Shown: positions 32,520 to 43,765, counted from the stretch's first letter. The stretch is DNA of 64,000 nt from Adiantum capillus-veneris (GCA_014529385.2 CM043959.1:558001-622000); one strand, 5' to 3'. Program-made: numbers and translations. Notes: generated by a model from the sequence alone, not told the origin.

Positions 32520-34201
32520 ACACTCCTACCCATCTCTCGTACTCTCCTCTGCAAACCACAACGACATTCGCGTTAACCGCACCGACATTGGCACCACATG
32601 GCAGAGTACAAGAGTAAAAAAAAAGGATGGGGGGGTGTGGGGAATCAACACCGGGTTGGGGCCATGGCAAGCTCCAACACTCTCCTCTTGCTCTTCTTCT
32701 CTTCTTCTGTTTAGAACTCCAGAATGGCAAAAAAGCCCTTAAAATTTTGAAAAAACTCCCCTTATAGGAGGCCATACTTTCCCCAAAAATAAAAAGGCTT
32801 CACCTTGGCTTGTGTAGCTCACTTGAGCCTTTTTTGGTATTTTCTATACACTTCACACACTTGGCACTCCATATTTAGCATCAGATTGCATACACCACCA
32901 CCTCAAGGCTTCTTCCTCCACTTGATTCCATGGGGATAACCCCTTGTTTTTTCATCAGGCACCCACAGCCCTTGCTTGGAATCACATGAACCGTCCGTCG
33001 TGAGCCCTAGGGGGATGTCACGGTGCCGTGTGACAACCCTCTAGGCTACTTTCCCTTCAATAAAAAGTGTCCATGAGAGGCCCTATGGGAACCTGCTACA
33101 CAAAGTGCAAGTCGTCATCACTGGCATCGCCTACCGACAACTGTCAATCTCCAACATTGCATGATGCGAGCGCCACTAACGGGCGCCCCAACATGCACCA
33201 ACAATGGATGCCACCGCAGGCCCCACAGGGCCACCCGTGGCAATAGCCTAAGAGATCCCAAAGAGCTTTCTCTATCATTATTGACCAAGTGAAGGCCACA
33301 ATACCCCAGAGCGGCGCCAAGAACCTTAGCATGTGGGTCTTTTTTTATGCCAGTGGCACTTCCCTCTTGCTTCAAGCCCATATCAAGTCCCCTAAAGTCC
33401 CAAAATTATTGTTTTTTTTTCTCTTAGCTTCAGAACATTGCAACTTCCTGCCTGATGCTCTGATCATCGAGCTGACAAAACCCACCAAAATCCTTCATCT
33501 CAAAATCTAAACTTTGTAGACGACTTTGCCACATTTTGAGGCCCCAAATCTCGCCAACCGAGTCGAAAACATGACAAAAAACATCTGACACTCTCCTTCG
33601 AGCATCTGCAAACCAACTTATCCTCGTTGTATCTTGATATCCAAGGGTCGGATTGACAAGCCGTCAATTCCTATTGGCTTATCATATTAGTGTGAGTGTC
33701 AAAATCTCTTAGTTTGCATTCTTTCCAATGCAATCTAGTTGGTCCGTAGTTGGCCCCCAACAAACTTTTTCAACCTGACAATATCTTTCACATTTTGGGA
33801 TCCGATTCTCAATCTAGAAGGACAGGCATGCTCCACAATTTGAGCACTTCACGTTTATCTGCTCAGACTATCCTCTACTTGTCCTCACTTGCCCTGCCCG
33901 GTCACGGATCTGCTATGCACTCCAAATTAAAACCATCGTAACTTTTTGCACCGTACACTACATTCTAGAGCATCAATTCAGCACTTTGAATACCTAGATC
34001 TACCAACCCAAATGGACCTTAAGTTGGAGCGTTTTTGGCCTAAGAAACCACATCAACCATACATTTGATATGGCTTTTCCTTTTCCCCTTCCCAAGCCTT
34101 ATATCCTACCTTAGCACTTTACCCCACACCCTGTCAGCATTCATACACACACAACCAACACTTTAAGCATCAAGAAACTTTGGTTGTACCATCATTGCCC
34201 A
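32084..34201 (-). mobile_element. Tat-like LTR shared by elements E and C
   Basis: On the minus strand it starts TGGGCAATGATGG at 34201, right after the polypurine tract of element E, and ends CCCCCTTTCCATCTT near 32084, where the truncated RNase H of element C begins. Landmarks shared with other LTRs are GGGGAATCAACACC, TGGCAAAAAAGCCC and AACTCCCCTTATAGGAGG. It contains a CT-rich microsatellite complex (32263-32516). It is about 2.1 kb, longer than the LTR at 6428 mostly because of the microsatellite and local insertions. Confidence 0.7.
32263..32516. repeat. Complex (CT)n microsatellite in an LTR
   Basis: CT runs broken by CCTCCTCC and CCACACCATCC pieces. It sits at the same LTR position as the (CT)n at 6655 and 14231. 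Confidence 0.9.
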
Positions 34202-34212
34202 CCCCCTTGTTG
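34202..34212 (-). promoter_or_regulatory. Polypurine tract of element E
   Basis: Minus strand: TTCAACAAGGGGG directly before the LTR start TGGGCAATGATGG. It has the same layout as at 8229. Confidence 0.55.
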
Positions 34213-34379
34213 AACAATTATGTTTTAACTAGAAATAGACTTATATGAACTTGAAAACTATAGAATTTTTTTCTAGCACTCTAACAAACTAAAATAAAGC
34301 CACATGCACAATATATACAAAGTTGTTGCTCCTTCGCACTTTGTCCCCCTTAGGTGGGATGCCCAATGCCCCTGGATAT

Positions 34380-34680
34380 AATTTGGTGCACATCAGTGTA
34401 CAAACTCCTGTCAAAGTACAACTTAAGTTTGCACACCCCATTCACCATGTTTCTAAGCAGCTTACCATTTGATTGCACTAATTGATAGGTCCCATTTGAA
34501 AAACCCTTTTGTACTCTATACGGAACCGTCTATTTCTTTTTAAAATTCTTTTGGAAATTAAAATCCAAATAGACCTTGTATTTCATCACACCACCACAAT
34601 CTCCTTCCTCTATCTTCTTATTCGACAAGATTTGATTAAACTTGGCAATCCGTTTCTCTCGCTTCTTTACATAGTAGCCT
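34380..34680 (-). pseudogene. Element E pol 3' end, GPY/F module
   Basis: The reverse strand matches the module of element B at the DNA level: plus-strand TTGATAGGTCCCATTTG, CTTGTATTTCATCA and CAGTGTACAAACTCCTGTCAAAG are common to both. Frames are broken by several indels. Confidence 0.5.
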
Positions 34681-34699
34681 GATGCTGCCTCTCATCCAT

Positions 34700-35520
34700 C
34701 TGCAAAGCCTCAGGATTGAAAATCTGATCCTATAAAAATCTCCTGTTTTGTGGGATCAACTGGCCACATTCCCTTCAAAGCTCCTAGCTGTGAGTGGCAC
34801 TCAACAACTGTTTTTTTACCATATACCAAGTCGTACAGGTGAACTCGATAACCACTTTGTAAGATGTCATGTACGCCTATAAACACTATTCTCAAGATTT
34901 GGCTCCCACTCTACTTCCTACTTGTAAACATACTTCGTCAGCATCTTGATGATTTGCCCATTTGCACTCTCCACTAGCCATTGCATTGAGGATGGTAGGG
35001 TTGAAGAGAACGAGTGTTGAATCCCCAGCTTCTCAACCAAACCAATGCCCACAAAAGCTTGCTTCAAAATCCATGTCCTCTATTATAAATGAGCACCCAT
35101 GGTACTCCAAAACAATAACAAATATTATAAAAATTGAGCCACACATGAGCATTTACCTCCTAAACTGCCTTCGCCTTCACCCACCTGGTAAGGTAGTCAA
35201 TGCTAACCACAATGTAATTTTTTGCCGCTTGTCGACTTCCGGAGTGGACCAATGACATCCAAACCCACTTTTTTCAAAAGCATTTTGGGTAATGATAGAC
35301 CCCTTTGATTCGACTGCCACCCATATCTCACCCATAGTTTGGCATTCGTGGTAGGTCTTGCACCAATAGTGCACACTCGTACTATAGAAAGGTCACCAAA
35401 AACCTACCCTTAAAATTCAAAACAGAACTTGTCTTTACCTTGATGCCCACTTTCCTCATGGACTGATGTAAGCTAGACCACATTGATTTTCTTCCTTGTA
35501 AATTACCCTTCGTAACACTT
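34700..35520 (-). pseudogene. Element E integrase, heavily decayed
   Basis: The zinc-finger end CKTYHECQTMGE (about 35330-35374) and the following KNAFEKSG..., GKKYIVVV-type core sequence can be traced, as can the LVYGKK block near 34820. Frameshifts are frequent and the active-site blocks cannot be read reliably. It is more decayed than the same region of elements B and C. Confidence 0.5.
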
Positions 35521-35639
35521 CTCTTGCCCGTAAACCATTAGATTCTCCCCTATCAATGTGAACTTGCGAGATTTTTACACTATCCTCTTCATTTTGCAAC
35601 TTGGACAAGATTTTTGGACACTGGACCCAACTTAAAAGT

Positions 35640-36110
35640 CTTCAATTTTCCTCAAAATCTCATGACTTGCATAAGAGGCTAGGGCCAAAATATATAAGTT
35701 CTGTAACTTGTACCTGCACTCGACTCCTCGACTGCTTTCCAACTGGTCCCCCTCTTGGTCTGCTCTCTTTAAACATGCTTGATCTCTTCAAAAAACTCCA
35801 AGAAATTTTTAATTGCAAAGGCCAATGCTTTTGAGAATCTTGTTTTACATGCCATTGGCCTAACAATTGTTGATGACTAACAAAGCATCACCTTTTACCA
35901 CCAATCTAGATATGCCAAATTCCATGCACTACTTCAAGCCCAAATGTAAAGTGAGATACTCCGCCTCATTGTTGGTGTGAACGTTCTCTAAGTTGTAAGC
36001 CTTTGAAAAGATCACTTTGTCATGTGGGGTCATGTATCACCACACCCGCCGCCTGCTTTTTGTATCACCCTCCTGTAAGCACCATCAAACCACATAGTAA
36101 ATACCCCTTC
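35640..36110 (-). pseudogene. Element E second RNase H, decayed
   Basis: The frame at 35660-35866 shows LGQWHVKQDSQKHWPLQLK in place of FLGQWQVKRDSLKGWFYSI, and the plus strand CACCATCAAACCACATAGT (36084) corresponds to the FDGA start in element B. Multiple frame breaks. Confidence 0.45.
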
Positions 36111-36199
36111 CAAATTGGGCCCTCTTTAGCTTCATCTCACACCACCCTTGGATAAAACTGGCAACGCGACCTCCTTGTTAACCAAGATATCTGCCAAAT

Positions 36200-36640
36200 G
36201 AGATCGGCTAGTATGATCGCCCTTGAACTCAAATTCAAACTCCTGTAGCTCTATCACCCCACTTCATAATCTGCTTCCGTGGCTTCATGGCAACACCACT
36301 TCAGGCAATAGATTGTTAATCGTTATACATAAAAACTTACAAAAAATCAAATACACTTTGAACTTCTTGCAAGAAAAGACTAAATCCATCACCCACTGTT
36401 GCTTCTAATATAGCCACCTCTCGAGGACTTATTACCTTGCTCTTGAAGTAAACATGTTTGTAGCGTCTCCCCACCTTGTGGAACAACACCAATCCAATTT
36501 CCACAGTACCTACCGTCATAGCATATAGGAAGCATCTTCTTGGTTGGGAGGACACACTATAGGTAGCTGACATAGATTTCCCTTTACCTTGTCAGACACT
36601 TCTTGAGCTTCCTCATCCCATTGAAACCCATGCACCTGTT
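36200..36640 (-). pseudogene. Element E RT-linked RNase H, decayed
   Basis: The frame 36337-36573 contains VGTVEIGLVLFHKVGRRYKH (compare AIGVVLLQKV in element B) and KVISPREVA. The connection block (HGFQWDEEAQE-type) lies at about 36590-36640. Confidence 0.5.
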
Positions 36641-36679
36641 GAGCCTCTTCTGAAGAGGATACACATACTGGGATATATA

Positions 36680-37609
36680 TAAACCCGTGATAGATACTTT
36701 AACTTATGCATAAACAATCCAAACCTTGAGCACTGGAGGGAGGCTCCATCAGAACTAGAGCCTTAAATATTTTTGGATCCGTCGAATTCCATTTTGTGAC
36801 ACCACATGGCCCAACAACTACGCCATGAGAATATGCTAACTTGCATTCTTCGGGTTCAATATATTGACCTCCCTCTTCATCCAACCTTAGAAAACACAAC
36901 TGCAAACCTTGACAAGTGCTCCACTCTAGAGCTTATAGTAGCCAATACATGCCATGAATACCCTGATAAACCTTAGCAAGTAGGGTCGAACACCTTGTTC
37001 ATCCAATCCTGGAAAGTAGCATAAGAATCTACCAACCCTAATGGCATCTTGTGGTAAGCAAAACATCCCCATTGAGAGATGAATGTAGTCTTCAACTAGT
37101 CTTCAAGCAAGCGCGATAACCTATATGAAAATACCCCAAAAATCCATCCATAATTGAGTACCTCTCATGCTCGGCCACCTAAATTAAGATCTCATCCTGG
37201 AAGGATAGTGGGTATTGGTTTCGCTTTGTGGCCACATTCAAGGCTTGTAGTCAACACATCCTCTCCGCTTGTTGTTCTTCTTTGGAGTGATGATCACTAG
37301 AGAAATCAACTCCAACTCCTTCACAGGGTAGACGGTACATGCATCCAGTAACAACTTATTAATCTCCTGCCAAAGGGCTTCCTATTTTATCTCTCCTATT
37401 CTTCTCATCTTTTGTGTGCTCTCGGCTCCTATTCCTCATGAGAAAATTTTGTGTTCCACTCCCTTTGCACCTCGTAGATCTTTGTATTCCATCACAAAAA
37501 GATTTGCACATAGATTTGCACATAGATGCACATAACTCTCATTCTCCTGTTTGGTTAAATCCTGGCATACTTGTCACCTCCTCTGCTCTTATACCATAAA
37601 TTTGTGGTT
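36680..37609 (-). pseudogene. Element E reverse transcriptase, decayed and cut by the gap
   Basis: Thumb-region sequence FLRLDEEGGQYIEPEECKLA and the MPLGLVDSYATFQDW block (about 37000-37050) mark the second half. DNA of the first half (37080-37560) parallels 12830-13450 of element B. Stops and indels break all frames. The sequence ends at the 200-N gap. Confidence 0.55.
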
Positions 37610-37809
37610 NNNNNNNNNNNNNNNNNNNNNNNNNNNNNNNNNNNNNNNNNNNNNNNNNNNNNNNNNNNNNNNNNNNNNNNNNNNNNNNNNNNNNNNNNNN
37701 NNNNNNNNNNNNNNNNNNNNNNNNNNNNNNNNNNNNNNNNNNNNNNNNNNNNNNNNNNNNNNNNNNNNNNNNNNNNNNNNNNNNNNNNNNNNNNNNNNNN
37801 NNNNNNNNN
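37610..37809. other. Assembly gap of 200 N
   Basis: Exactly 200 N, the same length as the gap at 55158, so a placeholder of unknown true size. Retrotransposon sequence lies on the left and a different, gene-like region on the right. Confidence 0.99.
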
Positions 37810-38387
37810 ATTCTTCAAACCCGACAAATGTCCTCCTTAAGAGACCCTTTTATCATCTACACATTGACCTGGATCCCCAATATACGCCACTGTGTAAGCG
37901 AGGCAAAACTAACATCAAAGTGACACCGATCATGACAGAGAGACTCAGAGCAGATGGAGCAAAACATTTAGATATTTGGACAAAAGGCTCACTCTGTCCA
38001 TTGAATCCCATGACAAATGCTTTCCGAGCATTTTATGTTAGTTATGCTTTCTTTGTAGAGATTCCATCTATCTAGAAAAAGAAAACATAGACGTGAAGGC
38101 CAATGTAGAAAAGCACTTAAAGCCATTGATAGCTAGTGGTCTTGCAAAGGATATGATGCATGACAAAAAGTTTAAGGTTTTGCAACGAGATGTTGTTGAC
38201 AGATTCATTTCAAAAAATACAGTGCCTGCTAAGCATATATAGGGTACATTGGACTCCCTTGGAGTTAGTAAAAGAGGTTACTCATCTATTTAACAATCTA
38301 TCTCTTCCATGTTTGTGAAGAAGGGAATAAAGTCTAAGATTTTACCAACAACTGCAAGCATTTGGAAGGAAATACTATAGCTCAATA

Positions 38388-38693
38388 ATGAACATACAGG
38401 AATTAACTGGATGTCCATTTCATATTCAAGATATTTATAGCTCACAGGGATTTACTGTCACTTATGATGAGTACAACAATATCTTCATGGACCTCACTTT
38501 GCTGCAAACTAGAATGGTAGAGTTCCACAATATCACATTCAAAGAGACAAGTGGCGTTCTACATTTTGTTTTGAAGCTAAAGCGAGTTACAATCACATTA
38601 ATGAATCGGGCCCTTTCCAAATGTCCCACTGATGACCCTTCATACTTCAGTGTTCAATCAGAAACAAACATATGGTGGCTTGGTACATTTCAG
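38388..38693 (+). CDS. Exon of the transposase-like gene
   Basis: Encodes IQELTGCPFHIQDIYSSQGF, DEYNNIFMDLTLLQTRMVEF and RVTITLMNRALSKCPTDDPS, ending TNIWWLGTFQ at the donor. The ATG at 38388 is probably internal, because homologous sequence in another frame continues upstream. The following 98-bp intron (38694-38791) is T-rich with GT...AG ends and keeps the phase. Confidence 0.5.
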
Positions 38694-38791
38694 GTAATCC
38701 AGTTATCTCCAGTTTTGGAGCTCTAGCAAGCCCTCTATTGTACCTAAATTTTAGATTTAATTTTTGTATCTCATAAGGATTGATCTTGCAG

Positions 38792-39265
38792 GTAAAGAAA
38801 GAATACCATGACATTTTATTTTGGGTGTCCCATCAAACCCCTATTCCAGATATCATTGATAGGCAAATGAATCGAGGAGAGGTATTGGCTGTAGATAGGA
38901 GAGGAGACTTTCAAGTTCAATGGCATCTTGCAGCTAACCTCAAAACACTGAAGTGTATGTATAATTGTGGAATGGGTGCCATGGCAAAGTCTCCATGCTT
39001 GTATTGCATAGAACTTGCAAAAGTGATCAACCCAAAGTGGTGTCAAAAGGCTCCTACTCGTCACAGTCAAGAGTTTAATTTCCAACCAATTCTAAATATA
39101 CCACTTGTTAATGTCCATATTTGTACAATGCATGCTCTCTGCCAGATTGTAGAGAAGTTGGTATATTTGTACATTGGGTTTGCATGGAAAATCAAAAAGT
39201 CATCTGAACGACAAGTCACTCTAGAGGCTTTGGAACTAGTTTTGTCAGATATGGGGGCAATGTGA
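38792..39265 (+). CDS. Exon of the transposase-like gene with SPCLYC motif
   Basis: It reads VKKEYHDILFWVSHQTPIPD, then VQWHLAANLKTLKCMYNCGM, then AKSPCLYC and VHICTMHALCQIVEKLVYLY. The CxxC pair after a conserved 'D/N-L-K-T-L' strand suggests a small zinc site within a nuclease-like fold. This is inferred from pattern only. It ends in a frame break (SDMGAM-stop), and the next block (GGNVKIQRDAKRS) continues one base out of frame. Confidence 0.5.
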   Translation, partial: VKKEYHDILFWVSHQTPIPDIIDRQMNRGEVLAVDRRGDFQVQWHLAANLKTLKCMYNCGMGAMAKSPCLYCIELAKVINPKWCQKAPTRHSQEFNFQPILNIPLVNVHICTMHALCQIVEKLVYLYIGFAWKIKKSSERQVTLEALELVLSDMGAM

Positions 39266-40234
39266 AAATACAACGGGATGCAAAAAGGTCAACCAATGAG
39301 AAAGATGTACCCTACAAACCATCCATAGGTGGGGTCAAGGCCCTCCGTTTTCTATCTAAACCTCAAGGTATGAAAGATGTGAAGCTAACAAAGCAAGGGA
39401 GAGTATATCATTCTACCTACATTAGCAAAGTTGAGTATATGCACTGTAAAAAATTTCATTTAGCAGTGAAAGACCAAGAGCCAGCAACTCGCGATGTGAA
39501 GGGTGATGTGTGGCATTCCATTGACATATTATTTCAAATGTGTGAGAATGATGATTTGTCGCAGGATAATCTCAACAAGTTTAAACAGAACCTTCAGCTC
39601 TACTAAAAAAATCCTTCAAGACATCATGGATTGACACTCAAGTCAACTCAAAGTGCCTCATATAGTCTTATTACTAAGTGTATGTTTAAATTTCTAAATA
39701 AATTTCTTCTTTTGTAGCACAGTATTTTTAATCATTTGCCATACTCCATCCAAAAGTATGGGAATCCAGGTATGTGGGACACCCAGGGCCTGGAGAAGTC
39801 TCATTACATGGCTAGAAATGAGTACTTCAGACACACACAACATGGAGGCTCTCGAAATAAGGCAAAAAGTCTAAAGGAGTTATTTTAGTGTTTTTATGGT
39901 AGAATCATTCATCGCATGCAACAAAAGCAAGTATTGGCCTCTTCAACAACCGTACAGGCAATTAGACATTTGCAAATTCAGAAAAGAAAGCGAGTGGACG
40001 CATTCAACAACTCAAGCGCTCTTGAAAGTCAAATCAGGTGGAGAGAGACAATGCAATATGCCAATCATCGGTAGAACAAGAGAGTCAGAGTTTAGACGAT
40101 CGATATACCCCAAATTCCTGTAGAATTAAATTCAATATGTACCACAACTATTTCAACATTTTGATGATTTGAAAATATCATTTGGAACCTCACCCTTGTA
40201 TCTGATCATTAAATGTTTGCCATACTCTAAGAGT

Positions 40235-42030
40235 TCAGTAGGGTTTTGTTTCCCTAAAGATAATGCCATTGCTGTGTATGTGTAGTAATATGTTGCACGG
40301 CCCCCAGTATGTCTTGGTGAGTAACCAAAAAATTCTCTCCCAAAAAACCTTGTCGACGAGGATTACTTTGTCAGCATTTTGTGGCAGCATTGGACCACCT
40401 AAGAAGCGAGATAATGTCTTGAAAGCATAGGTTGTAGTATTCTCCTCTTGTGACATTCCGTTGTGGAAGATTAGGATGGGTGCCTCGCATAAACTAGAAA
40501 GATATAGTCCTAGAGATGCATTCCTACCATGGAACTGTCTTCTTTGACGAAAAAGAAAGTCATCCTTTTCAACAATCCATGACTGTAAACAAAAGAAGTG
40601 TTTGTGTATGTGAGAGAGAGAGAGAGACAGACAGACAGAGATGGGGGGGGAGGGGGGGGGGGGGGGGGGGGGCAAGAATTTATACCATGAAACTCTCATC
40701 TTGCAAAAAAAGCTCATCCTTCCATAGGTTAACTGATCCGGTTGACTCCTACGCTGGTCGCTTAAACCAATCCTCCATATCTTGTTTACTAGTTGATGTC
40801 TTAAGATTATTTCGAATAGCTTGAAATGTGGCTTCAGCAGGAAGGGTTTCTTTATACTTTTCTGCCGTTTCAAAGCAGAGTTTAAGGCAGTCCAGTGGGT
40901 TACTAGACATCTCCATTGCCTCGTCATGAGTACTGCCATCTGAAACAAAATCCATTCCTCTCCTCCTGATACTTGGAAATAGTGGCCAGTGCAAAGTCCT
41001 CCCGTAAATAAAAAATACTTTTTATATCATGGAGGAAAATGTACGGCCTATCTCTAAATTTAAACTCTGGCACTCCTGGTAGCATTAAGGTGGCTTGCCA
41101 TTCATTGAAACCTGACACATCTAGATGTAGCTTGATATCTGAGGTTTTCACTAAGAGAAGATTGCTTCATTTCACCTCTTTTGCTTCTTCTTCAAGATCA
41201 ATGGACTCCTCTATCTCTGTCACTTCAATATATTGCTCATTCTTTTTCTCTCTTTCATTTCCTGGTAAATCTTGTTCCTCCATGACCTCCTTAGAATCTT
41301 TCAAAAGACTTGTAAATAATCCTTTTAAAAATATTAGAAATCCAAAGGACTCTTGAATTAGCTTGCACTCCCGATCATGTAAGCTGCACCAATGGGGCCT
41401 GTACATAAGAGGCAGTTGATTATACTTCTTGTAAGACTGTCTTTTAGGATCACAGTCCTTTAAATGGACTAACACAATTTCACCAAAAATAACCCTGCCC
41501 TCTTGAGTGTGAAGATCAAACTTCTCTTGTTCCAACTTCAAGTGTTCACTATGTTCAGCTATAAACACATCAAGATTAAATGGAGCATTAAACATGCAAG
41601 AGACCAAATCAAACTTATCACCAGCCCCAAAAATAGCTGCAAAATCTAAAAGCCTTTCATCAATCACTGTAGGGTCTTCATAAATAAATGTCTCTTTTTT
41701 CTTTTGGATTGTTGCAATACATTGGGCACTTTGCAAAGTAGGTGTTGAAAAATCCACTTCCCTCTTAAGTGAGTTGGGTACAGTAAATTTTGGAGTAGAA
41801 GGGACTCCAATTCTACAGATGGGTCAGTATCACGCTCCTCCAAACCTAGAGCTGGTTGCTCCAAACTACTGGCAGGCTCTGTAGCAGTTATATCAATGGG
41901 TTCTGTGAAGTCTACATTCCTCTTTATTGATGTTTTTTACAGCTCCGGCAGTCTTCTTGGAAAGTTTCCTTGGCCAACAATGCGCTCGGGATCAATTTTT
42001 TGCCTCTTCCTCCTATGTGATCTTAAACCT
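40235..42030 (-). pseudogene. Uncharacterised multi-block gene, convergent with the transposase-like gene
   Basis: From 42030 down, on the minus strand: a basic start (SHRRKRQKIDPERIVGQGNF), an in-frame TAA, KRNVDFTEPIDITATEPASS, a frameshift, KREVDFSTPTLQSAQCIATI, then a long open part (ERLLDFAAIFGAGDKFDLVS, PFNLDVFIAEHSEHLKLEQE, RPHWCSLHDRECKLIQESFG) and an acidic end. After one TGA (41167-41169) the same frame continues with KLHLDVSGFNEWQATLMLPG. Further blocks lie at 40749-40930 and 40235-40600 (KVILVDKVFWERIFWLLTKT). I recognise no family. Composition is that of a real protein. It could be an intron-containing gene, a pseudogene, or the second gene of a transposon. Its 3' end lies about 100 bp from the 3' end of the plus-strand gene. 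Confidence 0.45.
40643..40672. repeat. G-rich homopolymer run
   Basis: Eight G, one A, then 21 G, next to GACAGACAGACAGAG. It lies between two coding-like blocks of the minus-strand gene, perhaps in an intron. Confidence 0.9.
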
Positions 42031-42275
42031 ACCATTTATTTCATAATCACAAATATAAGTTTCAATGAGTATATACAAATAGAAGAGCACCAAATGATCA
42101 TATAAGTTTTGAGAAAACTATAATTAGGTATCTCACAATTGTTACCAACTAACCATGTAGTCAATAAAATAAGATGATTACATGGTTACTATGGATTAAA
42201 TAAGATGATTACTATAATTTAAATGCAAAACTAGGCAAAACTGGGTTATATATGTGAGGAGTAAAAGCCATACAA

Positions 42276-42623
42276 GTGGATCACAGCGCGAAGAGCACAT
42301 AAGAATATATCCATAGAGCTATAGGCGCGCCGTGATCCACTTAGTCGGCTTTCAAAAAATAGAATAGCTAAAAATACATCGAAGCAATTTTACTTTGAGA
42401 AGATTACTATGTACAAAGTCAAAAGAGGATCACGGCACGTGAAGTATGTAAATTAATGTTAGAAACACTACTGGCGCGCCATGATCCACTTCGCAGGCTT
42501 TGATGCATTGAAATACCTACAATATTATTATACAAAAAATCCCTTTGTAAATATTAGAAGAGGATAACGGCGTGCGGAGTAGGTAAATTCATATTCATAA
42601 TGTAACTGGTGTGCCGTGATCCA
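42276..42623. repeat. Array of three inverted-pair units (GGATCAC...GTGATCC)
   Basis: Unit 1: GTGGATCACAGCGCG (42276-42290) and GCGCGCCGTGATCCAC ending at 42340. Unit 2: GAGGATCACGGCACGTG (42425-42441) and GGCGCGCCATGATCCAC (42473-42489). Unit 3: GAGGATAACGGCGTGCGG (42560-42577) and GGTGTGCCGTGATCCA (42608-42623). Each pair encloses 30-33 bp of related AT-rich sequence, and the units repeat every 136-149 bp. A fourth unit lies at 43701-43764. AscI-like GGCGCGCC cores occur twice. Confidence 0.85.
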
Positions 42624-42689
42624 AACATGGAATTTGAAAGATGAAATGATCTTTTACATTTTGAAGCACACTCACAGAACACAACTAAA

Positions 42690-42760
42690 CTAAGGACATA
42701 GTAAAACTGAAGGGATTGGCTTTACCTTTTCCAGGACTAGACATTGTTGTTGGATAGAGG
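42690..42760 (-). promoter_or_regulatory. Possible first exon and donor of the minus-strand gene
   Basis: On the minus strand an ATG opens MSSPGK and is followed at once by a donor-like G|GTAAAG. If spliced to about 42030 it would supply a start for the gene at 40235-42030. The 231-base frame at 42690-42920 overlaps in another phase. Weak evidence. Confidence 0.25.
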
Positions 42761-42956
42761 TTTTGGACTGGGAATGTAGATTGGAGTCTTCACGCTTCTG
42801 ATTTCTGCACCTTGAAGGAGGCAGAGGCCTTATCTGGTGTCTCTTTTTCCCTTCCACTTTCTCTCTGTTACTGAAGGATTTATCTCTGTCTCTTTCGAGG
42901 TCTGTAACTAGCTTGTGCACACCAGTTAATCTCTCTTTCTCTCCCTCCTTCTCTCT

Positions 42957-42957
42957 A

Positions 42958-43017
<60 letters not shown>
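42957..43017. repeat. (CT)n microsatellite
   Basis: About 28 CT units in a CT-rich stretch beginning near 42930. Confidence 0.95.
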
Positions 43018-43021
<4 letters not shown>

Positions 43022-43193
43022 CCCCTTTTCATGCAATAATAGATATTACCGTTGGCGTTTTTAACGATGCGAGCCGCATATATTGAACGCATGTTACAAG
43101 GACATGCATTTAATGGGCGGTAGGACCAAAAAAGTGATTTTTAACTACCCGAAAATACGTGTACATTTATAGTAACAAATGCACACTTGATTT

Positions 43194-43199
<6 letters not shown>

Positions 43200-43230
<31 letters not shown>

Positions 43231-43468
43231 TGAAATACAAAGAGAGAGAAAAAGCCGGCATACACGACCTCCTCGAGAAGGAGAAGGAGATAGCTAACTA
43301 AAAAATCGACCTCTGCGAGAGATAGAAATAGACAGAAAGACACCTACAGCCGAGATATCATCTGCCACCAAGTTGCAAGGCTCCTACACACGTTTTCTTC
43401 CATTTGAATTCCACATAGCAAGGTATCTCCATTGTGGTTTTTGTAGATGAAGAGTCAAAAAGAGATAA

Positions 43469-43552
<84 letters not shown>

Positions 43553-43765
43553 AGATTTGCTGATAGTCTGTTAGGTTTGGAAGCTAAAGAGTGAGAGAGA
43601 TCGATGGAGAGAGTGTTAGAGATAGTATTTTTGAAATTTTGCTTGGTTTGAAAAAAGAAGAGACAGAGACAGAAAAAGACAAAGAGAGGGATTTTGTAAA
43701 GTGGATCACGACGGGCGATAGAGTGTCTCTTTGCTTGCATTTGTGTACGCGTGCCATGATCCATA

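Larger units (their letters stand above)
37810..40135 (+). pseudogene. Uncharacterised transposase-like gene with introns (family copy 2)
   Basis: Several exon-like blocks in order form one decayed gene. Block 1 (about 38088-38380) has KHLKPLIASGLAKDMMHDKK and SLGVSKRGYSSI with three in-frame stops. Block 2 (38388-38693) ends at a donor CAG|GTAATC. Block 3 (38792-39265) starts after TTGCAG|. Block 4 (about 39245-39606) follows a one-base shift. Block 5 (39719-39890, after TTGTAG|) has NPGMWDTQGLEKSHYMARNE. The chain 'LGVSxRGY', 'SPCxYC', 'HALCQIVEKL' and 'W-x-T-Q-G-L-E-K-S-H' reminds me of widespread uncharacterised transposase-like proteins. I cannot name the superfamily, and the RNase H-type fold is inference. 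A related fragment lies at 3805. Confidence 0.5.

Noticed and set aside
31908-32775. Frames of 222 and 212 codons on opposite strands
   Set aside because: Most of their length is the CT/GA microsatellite of an LTR; both strands are open for that reason.
37551-38075. Frames that cross the 200-N gap
   Set aside because: Continuity across N is artificial.
42276-42623. CRISPR array
   Set aside because: Repeats are paired and inverted with similar, not unique, spacers, and the genome is a plant's.
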